Position numbers and translations under genes: made by a program
In this document: piece after piece, positions 43,825 to 53,227 of the stretch
Numbering within the stretch: position 1 is the stretch's first letter
How the letters are laid out: each line of letters begins with the position of its first letter
Notes under the pieces: model-generated
The model's database searches: none
What the model was told of the DNA's origin: nothing
What the model saw: the letters and a program-made list of their open reading frames with translations, nothing else
DNA from: Marivita sp003149565
Lineage (GTDB): Bacteria; Pseudomonadota; Alphaproteobacteria; Rhodobacterales; Rhodobacteraceae
DNA length: 64,000 bases
Assembly (NCBI RefSeq): GCF_965216415.1
Contig: NZ_CBDCFU010000002.1
Reading direction: 5' to 3' (one strand)

Positions 43825-44762
43825 GCAAACGCCTCCCGTTCCCGCAATTTCCGCTTGCTGCTTTCGATCAGGCCGACAAACCCGCGCGGCAGCAGGTAGA
43901 CGATGACAAGGAAACTGAGGCCCAACAGCAGAGTCGTCTGGTTCGGGAAGCTGGCGGAAATCGCCTCCCACAGCAGGGTGAACGGGATCACGCCCACCAG
44001 TGGTCCCCAAAGCCTGCCGGTGCCGCCCAAAAGCGCCATGATCACCACGAGAAAGGACAGCATCGGCGTGAACGCCAAAGCGGGTTCGATGTAGATGTAA
44101 CGTGGGGCAAGCATCGACCCCACCACCGCCGCCGTCGCGCCCGACACCATGAACAGCAGGATCTTGGCCCGCGATGTGTTGATCCCGGAATGGCGCGCGA
44201 CCTCTTCATCGTCGCCGATGATGCGCAGGGCGAAGCCAAGGCGCGATCGCCCGATGGCCCAGCCGGTCAGGTACACGATCCCCGCCAGCACAAGCAGTTG
44301 CCAGTAGATGTGGACTTCGGTGATGTCGGTCAGAACGTAGAGGCCTTTTTGCCCCGATACGTTCTGCCCCCATGTCACCACCTGCCGCACCAGTTCGGCC
44401 AGACCCAGCGTGAAGATCACGAAATAGACCCCCGACAGTCGCAGCGTTGCGAGGCCTACCAAGGCTGCCAGAACCGCGCCCAGAATGGCCGCGATGGGCA
44501 GCGTCACCCAGTAGTTCAGCCCGTTCTCGATTCCGATGGCGGTGGTGTAGGTGCCAAGCCCGAAGAACGCCGCTGTGGCCAGCGAGATGTAATGCGTCGG
44601 GCCGGAAAACAGTGCCCAGCTTGTCGCAAGCACGGCATACATCGCGATGGTGATACCGATGGACAGCATATAGGCGTCGCCGGTCAGCGGCAGGCAGGCG
44701 GCAACCGCCAGCAGGACCGCTGAGAGCGTGATGGATTGCCAATCGCGCTTGGTCAGGCTCAT
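43821..44762 (-). CDS. LivM-like ABC permease
   Basis: Membrane permease of 313 aa with about nine helices and a LivM core (SWALFSGPTHYISLATAAFFG). It overlaps livH and livG genes by 4 nt each. It forms the pore with the next upstream permease. Confidence 0.92.
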   Translation of the reverse strand: MSLTKRDWQSITLSAVLLAVAACLPLTGDAYMLSIGITIAMYAVLATSWALFSGPTHYISLATAAFFGLGTYTTAIGIENGLNYWVTLPIAAILGAVLAALVGLATLRLSGVYFVIFTLGLAELVRQVVTWGQNVSGQKGLYVLTDITEVHIYWQLLVLAGIVYLTGWAIGRSRLGFALRIIGDDEEVARHSGINTSRAKILLFMVSGATAAVVGSMLAPRYIYIEPALAFTPMLSFLVVIMALLGGTGRLWGPLVGVIPFTLLWEAISASFPNQTTLLLGLSFLVIVYLLPRGFVGLIESSKRKLREREAFA

Positions 44763-45625
44763 GTCGTGCGCCTCCCGAACAGGCCCTGCGGACGGAAGAG
44801 CAGGATCAGGACAAAGAGCAGATAGGCGGCGGCCAGTGTCAGACCGGGGTCGATCAACGTGGCCACGAAGGTCTCCAGGATACCCAGCAAGAGTGCGGCC
44901 ACGATGGTGCCGCGCACATCACCGACCCCGCCCATAATTACAATCACCAGCGCCTTGAGCGTGAACATTACGCCGGTCGAGGCATCGAGCGTCAGGAACG
45001 TTGAAATGAGCGCACCGCCCACGGCTGTCACCGCGCCACCCAGCGCAAAGGCCAGTGCCGACAGCTTCGGCACATCTATGCCCACCAGGCGGGCGTTTTT
45101 CGGGTCGACAGCAATCGCCCGGATCGACATGCCCGCGCGGGTACGGGTCAGCCAAAGCCACAGCCCGCCGCAAATGATTACTGCCGCCACAGCCGCTGTC
45201 ACGCGATTCAGTGCGTAGGTGTCTCCGATCAGGGTGATGGGTCGGGCGAGGTAGGAATAGGAAAAGTAGTCACCGCCAAACAGCGCCAGCATGATACCAA
45301 CCGATACGAAGGCGAGACCAAAGGTGGTCAGGATCGCATCGACCTCAAGCTGACCATGCGACTTGGCGCGCCTCACGAGCGGGCGCAGCATGACCACATA
45401 AATTAGCCAATTCAGCAGAAAAGCGAGCGGAGCCACAATGAAAATTGTCAGCAGAGGGCTGACCTTTCCTGCGGTATAGAACCAGAATGCCGCAAAGCCG
45501 CCCGCCACAAGGAATTCCCCATTGGCGAGGTTCATGATCCTTGCCATGCCGTATTGCAGGTTCAGCCCCATCGCGATCAACGCATAGGTGCCGCCCAGCA
45601 AAAGCCCTGTGATCAGAATATCCAT
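44759..45625 (-). CDS. LivH-like ABC permease
   Basis: Membrane permease of 288 aa with the LivH signature GMARIMNLANGEFLVAGGF and the C-terminal GGVGDVRGTIVAALLLG. It follows the binding-protein gene after a 54-bp gap that contains a hairpin. Confidence 0.92.
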   Translation of the reverse strand: MDILITGLLLGGTYALIAMGLNLQYGMARIMNLANGEFLVAGGFAAFWFYTAGKVSPLLTIFIVAPLAFLLNWLIYVVMLRPLVRRAKSHGQLEVDAILTTFGLAFVSVGIMLALFGGDYFSYSYLARPITLIGDTYALNRVTAAVAAVIICGGLWLWLTRTRAGMSIRAIAVDPKNARLVGIDVPKLSALAFALGGAVTAVGGALISTFLTLDASTGVMFTLKALVIVIMGGVGDVRGTIVAALLLGILETFVATLIDPGLTLAAAYLLFVLILLFRPQGLFGRRTT

Positions 45626-45650
45626 GTGGTCTCCGGGTTAGGTGTGGACG

Positions 45651-45671
45651 GCCCCGGACATTCCGGGGCCG
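45651..45671 (-). terminator. Hairpin between binding-protein and permease genes
   Basis: GGCCCCGG at 45651-45658 pairs with CCGGGGCC at 45664-45671. It matches the intercistronic hairpins seen after the other binding-protein genes in the window. Confidence 0.6.
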
Positions 45672-45679
45672 ACACGGGA

Positions 45680-46882
45680 TTATTCCCAGCCGGTCTTGGG
45701 CTGCGCCGGGACCGCTCCCTCACGGCCGGTCGAGGCCACGCCCTTGAACACGCCGCCCTGCCATTGGCCAACGGTCCAGTATTCCGCGTTGGCGTTGTTG
45801 TCGTCCCATGTGATCGGGCCGATGATCGTGTCGAAGTCGTTGTTGGCGATGTATTCCGCCACAGCCGCCTTGTCGGTGGTGCCAGCGCCTTCGATGGCCT
45901 GCTGCAGGATCTGGAACGATGCATAGGCTGGCGCAGAGGCCCAGAAATCGGGCTTCGCGCCGGTCACCGCTTCATGGCGCGCCGCGTAGTCTTTGAAAGC
46001 ATCGCCGTCCGCAAAGACGCCGCCTGCGCCCAGAACACCTTCGGCAGCTGCACCGAACCGTCCGGCATAGGCCGGGAAGGCTGTGGCGACGGCGGTGTAA
46101 AAGGCTTTCGGGGCAAGACCTGCGATCTGCGCCTGCTCGGTCAGACCAAACGTATCCGGCGGGTAGGACCAAGCCACAAATGCATCGGGGTTAGCATCCT
46201 TCGCTCCGTTGATCACCGGCGACAGGTCTTGCGTTCCCAGCGGATAAGACGAGTCGTAGATGATCTCGAACCCGGCTTCCTCAAATTGCGGTCTTGCGGC
46301 TTCGGCCAGTTCAATCCCGAAAGCGTCGGCCACGTTGACCATCGCAACGTTGCTGCCAATCTCACCGGCTTCTCGCATCTGGCTGAGAACGTCGACCACA
46401 CCTCCCGCAAGGCCGGTTGCACCGCCGAGAAGGAAGTACATGTTCGGGAACTTGCCGGACAGATCTTCGATCTGGTCGGAAATCGCCGTATGCGTGACCA
46501 TCGGGTAGCCATAGCGTTCGAAGATCGGGGCGGACGCGATATTCAAACCGGTGCCGTAGGGCGCAAGAATGAAATCTGCCTCGTCTTGGGTTGCAAGGCG
46601 TTGCACCGCCTTGATCGTTTCGCCTGGGTTTGTCTGGTCATCATATTCGATGATTTCGACCATGCGCTTGGTGCCGCCCACGTCGATGCCGCCAGCCTCG
46701 TTCACGTCGTGTGCCCAAAGCTGAACGTTCGGCCAGAAGGTCACCGCTGCGCCGCCTGCAAGCGGGCCGGTCTTTGGGCCGACCGCGCCGATCTTCAGTG
46801 CGTCCTGCGCGGCCAGCGGTCCGGCGAGGGACGTTGTAACGGTCAGCGCTGCCGCCAATCCGAAAAGGTCTCTACGTTTCAT
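45680..46882 (-). CDS. ABC transporter substrate-binding protein, branched-chain amino acid type
   Basis: Periplasmic family 1 binding protein of 400 aa. Met at 46882 gives a signal peptide beginning MKRRDLFGLAAAL, possibly Tat-dependent, cut near AAQ at 26. The mature start is LKIGAVGPKTGPLAGG. It overlaps the upstream ALDH by 4 nt. The two flanking aldehyde dehydrogenases suggest an aromatic or aldehyde-yielding substrate; this is inference. Confidence 0.9.
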   Translation of the reverse strand: MKRRDLFGLAAALTVTTSLAGPLAAQDALKIGAVGPKTGPLAGGAAVTFWPNVQLWAHDVNEAGGIDVGGTKRMVEIIEYDDQTNPGETIKAVQRLATQDEADFILAPYGTGLNIASAPIFERYGYPMVTHTAISDQIEDLSGKFPNMYFLLGGATGLAGGVVDVLSQMREAGEIGSNVAMVNVADAFGIELAEAARPQFEEAGFEIIYDSSYPLGTQDLSPVINGAKDANPDAFVAWSYPPDTFGLTEQAQIAGLAPKAFYTAVATAFPAYAGRFGAAAEGVLGAGGVFADGDAFKDYAARHEAVTGAKPDFWASAPAYASFQILQQAIEGAGTTDKAAVAEYIANNDFDTIIGPITWDDNNANAEYWTVGQWQGGVFKGVASTGREGAVPAQPKTGWE

Positions 46883-48384
46883 GTGTTGTCCTCCCTTTTT
46901 TCGTGTTGTGATGCACCCTCTGATAAGGGCTGGTCGTGAACGGCGATCCATTGGCATTCGGTGAATTCGGCCACGGCATCGCGGCCGCCAAAACGGCCAT
47001 AGCCTGACGATTTGACCCCACCGAAGGGCAGGCGTGGATCGTCATAGACGGTTGACCCGTTCACATGGCCGATGCCGGTTTCGATCTGGCACAGCATGGA
47101 TGTCGCGACTTCCGTGTCGCGGCTGAAGACGGACGCCACCAGACCGAAATCCGTGTCATTGGCGATGGCCAACGCTTCTTCTGCGTCGCCAACGCGGATC
47201 ACTCCCGTGACGGGGCCAAATGCCTCTTCGCTGTAAAGCATCATCCCTGGGGCCACCCGGTCCACGACGGCGGGTTGCAATCCTCCGCCAGACAACTCGC
47301 CGCCTGTGACCAGAAATGCACCTTTGGCAACGGCATCGTCGATCATTGCGCGGACCCGCACGGCGGCGGCTGGACTGATGAGAGCGCCCAAAGGGCTTGG
47401 CTGGCCGGTTGCAAAGCGCAACGCTTCGGCTTCTTGGACGAGCTTCGCGACGAAAGCGTCGGCAACAGAATTGTCGACGATTACACGCTCGGTCGACATG
47501 CAAATCTGGCCCTGATTGAAAAAGCTGCCGTGGGCAATGGCACGGGCTGCATGGTCAAGATCGGCGTCAGAGAGGACAACCGCTGTGCCTTTGCCGGAAA
47601 GCTCCAACAGACACGGCTTGAGATGATGCGCCGCCGCGACCGCAATTTCGCGTCCAACTCGGGTTGAGCCGGTAAAATTGATGCGCCGCACTGCCGGATG
47701 CGCAATCAACGCATCGACGACTTCTTCGGCGTGATCTGGTGCGTTGGTGATGTAGTTCAATACACCGGCGGGGAGACCCGCGCTGCAGATGGTCTCGGCA
47801 ACCCACTCATGGGTTTTCGGGCACAGTTCTGAGCCTTTGAGCACAACCGTGTTTCCGCACGCCAAAGGAGCCGCAACTGCGCGCGTCGCAAGCGTCACTG
47901 CTGCATTCCAGGGGGCAATACCAAGAACAACACCAGCCGGTCGGCGGCGCAGACTGTGGCCTGAGACCGGGCTGTCGGTGCTTTCGAGTGGCTCAATCAG
48001 GTCGGCGGTTTGCCTCAGCATGGCTGCCGCAATTTCTACGTTGAACCGTACCCAGTCTGGCGCAGACCCAACTTCGGCACAGGCAATCTCGACCACGTCG
48101 TCTGCGCCAGCCAGAACCGCGTCCGCTGCGCTCGACAGCAGTCCAATCCGGTCGCGCACCGGAACGGCAGCCCATTCTGCAAACGCAGTCGCTGCGGCCA
48201 CCGCAGCGGCGCGCGCCTCGGCGGCGCGTCCGGCAGCGGCGCGGGTGACCACGGCATCCGACACAGGGTCGCGCCTTTCAAAAGCGACCACCGGGTCAGG
48301 CGCGACGTGACGCCCGGCAATGATTAAGCGGGTTTCGTACAGTTTCTCCTCCCCAGGTTCACTGAACGTGCACCGTCTCCCCAC
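46879..48384 (-). CDS. NAD(P)-dependent aldehyde dehydrogenase
   Basis: ALDH of up to 501 aa with LLELSGKG (general-base Glu), GQICMSTE (catalytic Cys) and PFGGVKSSGYGRFGG. It resembles benzaldehyde/vanillin dehydrogenases. The frame opens with GTG at 48384, but a strong GGGGAGGAG sits inside it and points to a possible CTG start at 48342 (Leu15). It is the first gene of the importer operon, divergent from an AraC regulator across 48 bp. Confidence 0.9.
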   Translation of the reverse strand: MGRRCTFSEPGEEKLYETRLIIAGRHVAPDPVVAFERRDPVSDAVVTRAAAGRAAEARAAAVAAATAFAEWAAVPVRDRIGLLSSAADAVLAGADDVVEIACAEVGSAPDWVRFNVEIAAAMLRQTADLIEPLESTDSPVSGHSLRRRPAGVVLGIAPWNAAVTLATRAVAAPLACGNTVVLKGSELCPKTHEWVAETICSAGLPAGVLNYITNAPDHAEEVVDALIAHPAVRRINFTGSTRVGREIAVAAAHHLKPCLLELSGKGTAVVLSDADLDHAARAIAHGSFFNQGQICMSTERVIVDNSVADAFVAKLVQEAEALRFATGQPSPLGALISPAAAVRVRAMIDDAVAKGAFLVTGGELSGGGLQPAVVDRVAPGMMLYSEEAFGPVTGVIRVGDAEEALAIANDTDFGLVASVFSRDTEVATSMLCQIETGIGHVNGSTVYDDPRLPFGGVKSSGYGRFGGRDAVAEFTECQWIAVHDQPLSEGASQHEKREDNT

Positions 48385-48432
48385 GGTTCTTCCTTAAAAT
48401 CGCTCGGATTGTCGGCGAGTAAATGATATTCT

Positions 48433-49359
48433 GTGGTAATAAATTCACAATTTGCGGGTTTTCTGGTGCCGGATCTGCGTTTTCATGACTCTGCGACGGT
48501 GCGCGCTGGGGCGCTGACAGGCGATCTGCGCAGCCGTATCGTCGGCCTCGCAGAGAGCCTGCGCGGCCCCTCCTGGTGCGCGGTTCTGCTCGAAGAAGGG
48601 GGGGCGGTTCTGGCGGGTGAGGACGGGCGGATCGAAGCGCCGATCCTTGCGTGGCGACCATGGAGCGACGATTCGCGTCTGCGTTTCGATCCGGGCGCCG
48701 TAGGCACGTATGTGTTGCTCAGTGCGAGCGCGCTGGGCAATACAATCGGTCACCTTCCGGAAGCGCGTGATCTGCGAGACGTCGCCGATCACAAACTGAC
48801 TTTGCCGCTGAACTCCGGCTCAGAGCGCCGGGCCGCGCTACGCACCGCATTTGCCGGAATTCGCCGTGAGTTGGAGGAGGACGCCGTTGCCGCGCATGTC
48901 GTGGTTGAGGCGTATCTGCGCGTCGTACTGATTGAGCTTTTGCGTGCTGCCCCGTCCTATTCCGAAGGCCCCAAAGGCGCGAGCCCCTCTCATCGCACCT
49001 TTACCCGGTTCAGCACTTTGGTCGAACGACATTTCCGCGATCGCTGGACCGTGTCGCTCTATGCTGAAACACTTGGTGTGACACGTGACCGGCTGGGCGA
49101 CATCTGCAGACGGGTGCGGGGCCTTGGTCCAAAGGACATCATCGACCGGCGCGTGATGATCGAATCCCGCCTTCTGCTCGAAACGTCCGGGCAGGCGGTC
49201 AATGAGATTGCGACGTCACTGGGCTTTGCATCAGCTGCGCAATTCAGCCGGTTTTTTGTACGCCATGCAGCGCAGCCACCGGGGGCGTATCGAGTCGCGT
49301 TTCTCAAGGGGTTGGAAGAGGGGGTCTCGGATCCGGCGCGCCCGTTCGATTGGCCATGA
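48433..49359 (+). CDS. AraC-family transcriptional regulator
   Basis: A 308-aa regulator with a C-terminal double helix-turn-helix (VSLYAETLGVTRDRLGDICRR and VNEIATSLGFASAAQFSRFF) and an N-terminal ligand-binding region. It uses a GTG start and diverges from the ALDH/importer operon, which it probably activates in response to the transported compound. Confidence 0.88.
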   Translation: MVINSQFAGFLVPDLRFHDSATVRAGALTGDLRSRIVGLAESLRGPSWCAVLLEEGGAVLAGEDGRIEAPILAWRPWSDDSRLRFDPGAVGTYVLLSASALGNTIGHLPEARDLRDVADHKLTLPLNSGSERRAALRTAFAGIRRELEEDAVAAHVVVEAYLRVVLIELLRAAPSYSEGPKGASPSHRTFTRFSTLVERHFRDRWTVSLYAETLGVTRDRLGDICRRVRGLGPKDIIDRRVMIESRLLLETSGQAVNEIATSLGFASAAQFSRFFVRHAAQPPGAYRVAFLKGLEEGVSDPARPFDWP

Positions 49360-49364
49360 GCTTT

Positions 49365-49438
49365 ATTGTATACAGTAATGACGAAAATCAGTGAAATACT
49401 ACGATCAAAACTGATATTGACAGGTTTCTGTATACAAT
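49365..49438 (+). promoter_or_regulatory. Paired TGTATACA operators and promoter of the GntR/demethylase genes
   Basis: The palindrome TGTATACA occurs at 49367-49374 and 49429-49436, 62 bp apart, in TTGTATACAG and CTGTATACAA contexts. FCD-type GntR regulators often bind such TNGTATACNA sites. A TTGACA at 49417-49422 could be the -35, which would put the second palindrome between -35 and -10, a repressing position. Confidence 0.6.
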
Positions 49439-49495
49439 CTACCAAAGTTGCAGAATGCCGCAGGGGAGAGCGGCGCGCGCTCTGAGGGGGGGTGC

Positions 49496-50224
49496 ATGTC
49501 CGATCGCAAGACACAATTCGACAAGGCTCTTATGGGCCTGCGGTCGCTGGTGATGAGCGGCGAGTTCGCGGGAAGCAACCGGCTCTCCGAGGTTGCCTTG
49601 GCGGAGCGGCTGGGTTTGTCTCGTACGCCGTTGCGGCAGGCGATGGACCATTTGGTGGCCGAAGGTTTACTTGAACGGATTGAAACCGGTGGATGTCGGG
49701 TAGCGCGGTTCACGTTGGACGATATCAACGATGCCATCGAACTGCGCGGCGTCGTCGAAGGCACAGCCGTCCGCATCGCGGCCGAACGCGGGACTGATCC
49801 GCAGGTTTTGGCAGAGGCGGAAGCCGTGCTGGACAGGATCGACACTGCGCTGGCACGATCCGACGCAATCGACTTTGACGGTTATGTGAAAGAGAACGCT
49901 ATCTTTCACCAGCTTCTGGCACGCTTGTCGGGCAGCCAATTGATGCAGCGCGAAGCTGATCGCGTCAGCCGGTTGCCGCTTGCGTCTCCGAGCGCATTTC
50001 TGCGCGATCAGGAATTGATACCTGATTTCGCCGCGTCGCTGATCCGCGCGCAACACCAACATCGCGCCATCCTAGAGGCGATCCGCGCCCGCGAAGGCGC
50101 ACGCGCTGAACACCTCGCGCGCGAACACGCTCGCCTTGCGCGGCGCAATCTAGACTATCTCGCAAATGCCGGACCGGGGGTCGCAACACGCGTGCCCGGC
50201 CTGTCACTACTATCCGCAGAATAA
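49496..50224 (+). CDS. GntR-family (FCD domain) transcriptional regulator
   Basis: A 242-aa regulator with an N-terminal winged helix (RLSEVALAERLGLSRTPLRQAMDHL) and an all-helical FCD effector domain. Met at 49496 follows a G-rich ribosome site; the frame opens 48 nt earlier. It lies 24 bp before the demethylase gene and probably represses the operon through the TGTATACA sites. Confidence 0.9.
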   Translation: MSDRKTQFDKALMGLRSLVMSGEFAGSNRLSEVALAERLGLSRTPLRQAMDHLVAEGLLERIETGGCRVARFTLDDINDAIELRGVVEGTAVRIAAERGTDPQVLAEAEAVLDRIDTALARSDAIDFDGYVKENAIFHQLLARLSGSQLMQREADRVSRLPLASPSAFLRDQELIPDFAASLIRAQHQHRAILEAIRAREGARAEHLAREHARLARRNLDYLANAGPGVATRVPGLSLLSAE

Positions 50225-50248
50225 GATCCTTAGGAGGAGATTACACCA

Positions 50249-51655
50249 ATGCCCAGCTTGTCTGATAAGATGAAGGAATGGGGAAATCCCGTTGAAATGC
50301 TTCGGAATTCCCAGATCGGGATGTACGTCTACCCGGTTGTGACGCCGGAATTCCGCAACTGGCGTGTCGAGCAGGAAGCATGGCGCAAGTCGGCCGTTTT
50401 GTTCGACCAGTCGCACCACATGGACGAGCTGATTGTTGAAGGTCCGCAGGCCGAGGAATTCCTTGCCTATCACGGCATCAACGCCTTCCACAATTTCGAC
50501 CTGAACCGTGCCAAGCACTATGTGCCCGTGACGCCCGCTGGTCATGTGATCGGCGACCACATCATTTTCCGCGAGCGTGAGGACAAGTTCATCCTCGTCG
50601 GTCGCGCGCCCACCTCCAACTGGTTGATGTTCGCCGCGTCCTGGGGAAAGTGGAACGTCCGCATCAAGCACGATCCCCGCTCTACATCGCGCCCCGAAGG
50701 CGAGCGTGTGTTGCGCACCCATTATCGCTACCAAATTCAGGGCCCGGACGCGCCGAAGATCTTCGAAAAGATGAATGGAGGCCCGATCCCGGACATCAAG
50801 TTTTTCCACGTTGACTGGATCAATATCGGCTCCAAGAAGGTGCAGGCGCTGCGCCACGGCATGTCTGGTGCGCCGGGTCTCGAGGTCTGGGGACCGTATG
50901 AGGACAAGCACTACATCCACTCGACCATCCTTCAGGCCGCCCGCGACGCAGGCGTCGATCTCGTCCAGTGCGGCAGCCGTGCGTACTCGACCAACACGCT
51001 CGAGTCGGGCTGGATCCCGTCGCCGCTGCCGGGCATCTATACCGGTGACGGCATGCTGGCCGATTACCGCGACTGGCTGGGCACCGACATGTACGAAGCC
51101 GCAGGTGCCATCGGCGGCAGCTTTGTCAGCGACAATATCGAAGACTACTACGTTAATCCGTTCGAATTGGGCTACGACTTCTACATCGGTTGGAAGAAAG
51201 ACGACTTCATCGGCAAGGATGCGCTCCTGAAAATGAAGGAGAGCAAGACCAACCGCAAGAAAGTCACTTTCGAATGGAACAAGGAAGATGTGCTCAAGGT
51301 CATCGCATCCGCGTTCGAGGATGGCATCCCCTACAAGTGGATCGACTTCCCGCAGCCCAACTACGCGTCGAGCTCGGCCGACATGGTCATGCATGGCGAC
51401 AAGATGGTCGGCATGAGCATGTTCAACGGCTACAGCTACAACGAGCGCTGTGTACTGTCGCTGGGCGTGGTCGATCACAGCGTCGAAATCGGTGATGTGC
51501 TGACGCTGCGCTGGGGCGAGTCCGACGATACGGCAAAAACCTCGACCGAGCAGCACAAGCAGGCCGAAATCCGTGTCCGCGTGTCGCCGACACCGTATTC
51601 GAACGAAGCCCGTTCGAGCTATGCAGAGAACAGCTGGCGGACCAAGGCTGTCTGA
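50249..51655 (+). CDS. LigM-like THF-dependent aryl O-demethylase (GcvT fold)
   Basis: GcvT-superfamily protein of 468 aa, near the 471 aa of Sphingobium LigM (vanillate/3-O-methylgallate demethylase). Tyr246 in SRAYSTNTLESGW fits the catalytic tyrosine of LigM (Tyr247). These enzymes move a methyl group from a methoxy-aromatic to THF. The extradiol dioxygenase downstream fits this role. A different methyl donor, such as an N-methyl compound, cannot be excluded. AGGAGG precedes the ATG. Confidence 0.85.
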   Translation: MPSLSDKMKEWGNPVEMLRNSQIGMYVYPVVTPEFRNWRVEQEAWRKSAVLFDQSHHMDELIVEGPQAEEFLAYHGINAFHNFDLNRAKHYVPVTPAGHVIGDHIIFREREDKFILVGRAPTSNWLMFAASWGKWNVRIKHDPRSTSRPEGERVLRTHYRYQIQGPDAPKIFEKMNGGPIPDIKFFHVDWINIGSKKVQALRHGMSGAPGLEVWGPYEDKHYIHSTILQAARDAGVDLVQCGSRAYSTNTLESGWIPSPLPGIYTGDGMLADYRDWLGTDMYEAAGAIGGSFVSDNIEDYYVNPFELGYDFYIGWKKDDFIGKDALLKMKESKTNRKKVTFEWNKEDVLKVIASAFEDGIPYKWIDFPQPNYASSSADMVMHGDKMVGMSMFNGYSYNERCVLSLGVVDHSVEIGDVLTLRWGESDDTAKTSTEQHKQAEIRVRVSPTPYSNEARSSYAENSWRTKAV

Positions 51656-51745
51656 TCCACAAAAGAGTGGGAGAGCGGCTCCGCAGAAGGGCCGTCTCCC
51701 AAACGCGCCGCCCGTCGCTGATCGGGTTTGTCATGGGAGGAAAAT

Positions 51746-52720
51746 ATGACACTCAAGACTACAATTCTCGGAACGGCCCTGGCGGTCGTCACGGCGTTGC
51801 CGCTCGCCGCTCAGGAACTCAAATTCGCCAATTTCACGCCTCCGTTCCACACCATCAATGCAAGCGTAATCGAAAAGCTGAACGCTGATCTTTCGGCGGC
51901 CACAGATGGCAGCCTGACCGTGCGCGGATATCATGGCGGCGAGCTTGGTGCTGGCCCGGTTGAGCAATACATCCGCGCCGTTCAGGGCGTGGCGGACATC
52001 ACATGGGGGCTGCCGGGCTACACCTCGCAGCAGTTCGAAAAGACGATGATCGTCGAACTGCCCGGCGTCGTTCCCGAAGGTAAGTCAGGTGCTGACGCAC
52101 TCTGCGGCGCAATGGATGAGATTTCGAGCGAGTTTCCCGGAACCGTTCCGGTCGCGCTTTGGACGTCCGAGCCGAACATCATGATCATGAAAGACAAGGT
52201 TGTACGCACCCCTGCTGATCTCGAAGGTCTCAAGATCCGCGTTGCAGGCGCTACTGCAGGCAAGGTCGCCGAAGCGCTGGGAGCCACGCCGGTGCAGATG
52301 CCGATCAATCAGGTCTATAACTCGCTACAGACCGGTTTGATCGATGGTGTCTTTACGGGGGCGTCGACGCTCAGCGACTTCAAACTCGACGAGGTTGCGG
52401 ATGCCTACACCCTTGGCGCGCCCTTGGGCCGTTTGGCGTTCTTTGCTGTGATGGGGCAGGGGTCCTACGATGCGCTGTCCGGCGACGCGAAGGCTGCGCT
52501 GGACGAGGCCCGTGGCTGCGGGCTTGGCAACAACGCCGAAACCGCGTGGAACGCTACAGCGGATGCTGCGCTTGAAGCAGCCCGCGCCGATGGAGCCAAT
52601 ACCGTTGTTGACCTGTCGGCAGAAGAAGCGCAGGCATTTGCGGATGCGGTGTCAAACGTCGTTGCTGACTATGTATCCAGCGTGGGCGGTGATGCAGCCC
52701 TCGCGGCGATGCAGGAATAA
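51746..52720 (+). CDS. TRAP transporter substrate-binding protein (DctP family)
   Basis: Periplasmic binding protein of 324 aa with a Sec signal peptide cut near LAAQ at 22 and the DctP-type core (GADALCGAMDEI, DLEGLKIRVAGA, MPINQVYNSLQTGLIDG). ATG 51746 follows GGGAGG. It heads the TRAP set behind the demethylase. The usual organic-anion Arg is in LKIRV, so the ligand is probably a carboxylate, perhaps an aromatic acid. Confidence 0.9.
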   Translation: MTLKTTILGTALAVVTALPLAAQELKFANFTPPFHTINASVIEKLNADLSAATDGSLTVRGYHGGELGAGPVEQYIRAVQGVADITWGLPGYTSQQFEKTMIVELPGVVPEGKSGADALCGAMDEISSEFPGTVPVALWTSEPNIMIMKDKVVRTPADLEGLKIRVAGATAGKVAEALGATPVQMPINQVYNSLQTGLIDGVFTGASTLSDFKLDEVADAYTLGAPLGRLAFFAVMGQGSYDALSGDAKAALDEARGCGLGNNAETAWNATADAALEAARADGANTVVDLSAEEAQAFADAVSNVVADYVSSVGGDAALAAMQE

Positions 52721-52723
52721 TTC

Positions 52724-53227
52724 TTGGAGCGGATACGCACCCTTGCGGACAGGCTGATCAGTCTGTCCGCATCTATTGGCTCGACGGCGCTCATCCTGAT
52801 TGTCGTCGTGGTTCTTGTTGATGTGATCGGCCGCGCTTTCGGAAGCCCGCTTTATGGTGGGCAGGATATCACGACGATGGCCACCGTGATCCTCGTCTTT
52901 GCGCCGATGGCGCTCTGTGACAGGCTGGGCGGTCATATCTCGGTCGACTTGTTTGAACGGTATTTCCCCGATGGCCTGAACCGCGCTATCGATATTTGTG
53001 TTGCGCTGACCGGCGCGGTGATTTTTGCGGCTCTCGCATGGTCCACATGGGACAGTGCAAAATTGTCGCTCATGCTGAATCTTTCCACAAACCTGCTTTA
53101 TCTGCCCAAAGCGTGGTTCCAGTGGGCCGCCATCGGTTTCATGAGTCTCGCGGCTCTGGGTCTCGCGCTGCGTGCTCTTGAATTGGCGATTACAGGCCGG
53201 GATATCAGAGTGGAGCGATTGGAATGA
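52724..53227 (+). CDS. TRAP transporter small permease (DctQ family)
   Basis: Membrane protein of 167 aa with four predicted helices and the pattern GQDITTMATVILVFAPMALCDRLGGHISVDLF typical of DctQ (positions about 45-80). It starts with TTG three bases after dctP and overlaps dctM by 4 nt. Confidence 0.88.
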   Translation: MERIRTLADRLISLSASIGSTALILIVVVVLVDVIGRAFGSPLYGGQDITTMATVILVFAPMALCDRLGGHISVDLFERYFPDGLNRAIDICVALTGAVIFAALAWSTWDSAKLSLMLNLSTNLLYLPKAWFQWAAIGFMSLAALGLALRALELAITGRDIRVERLE

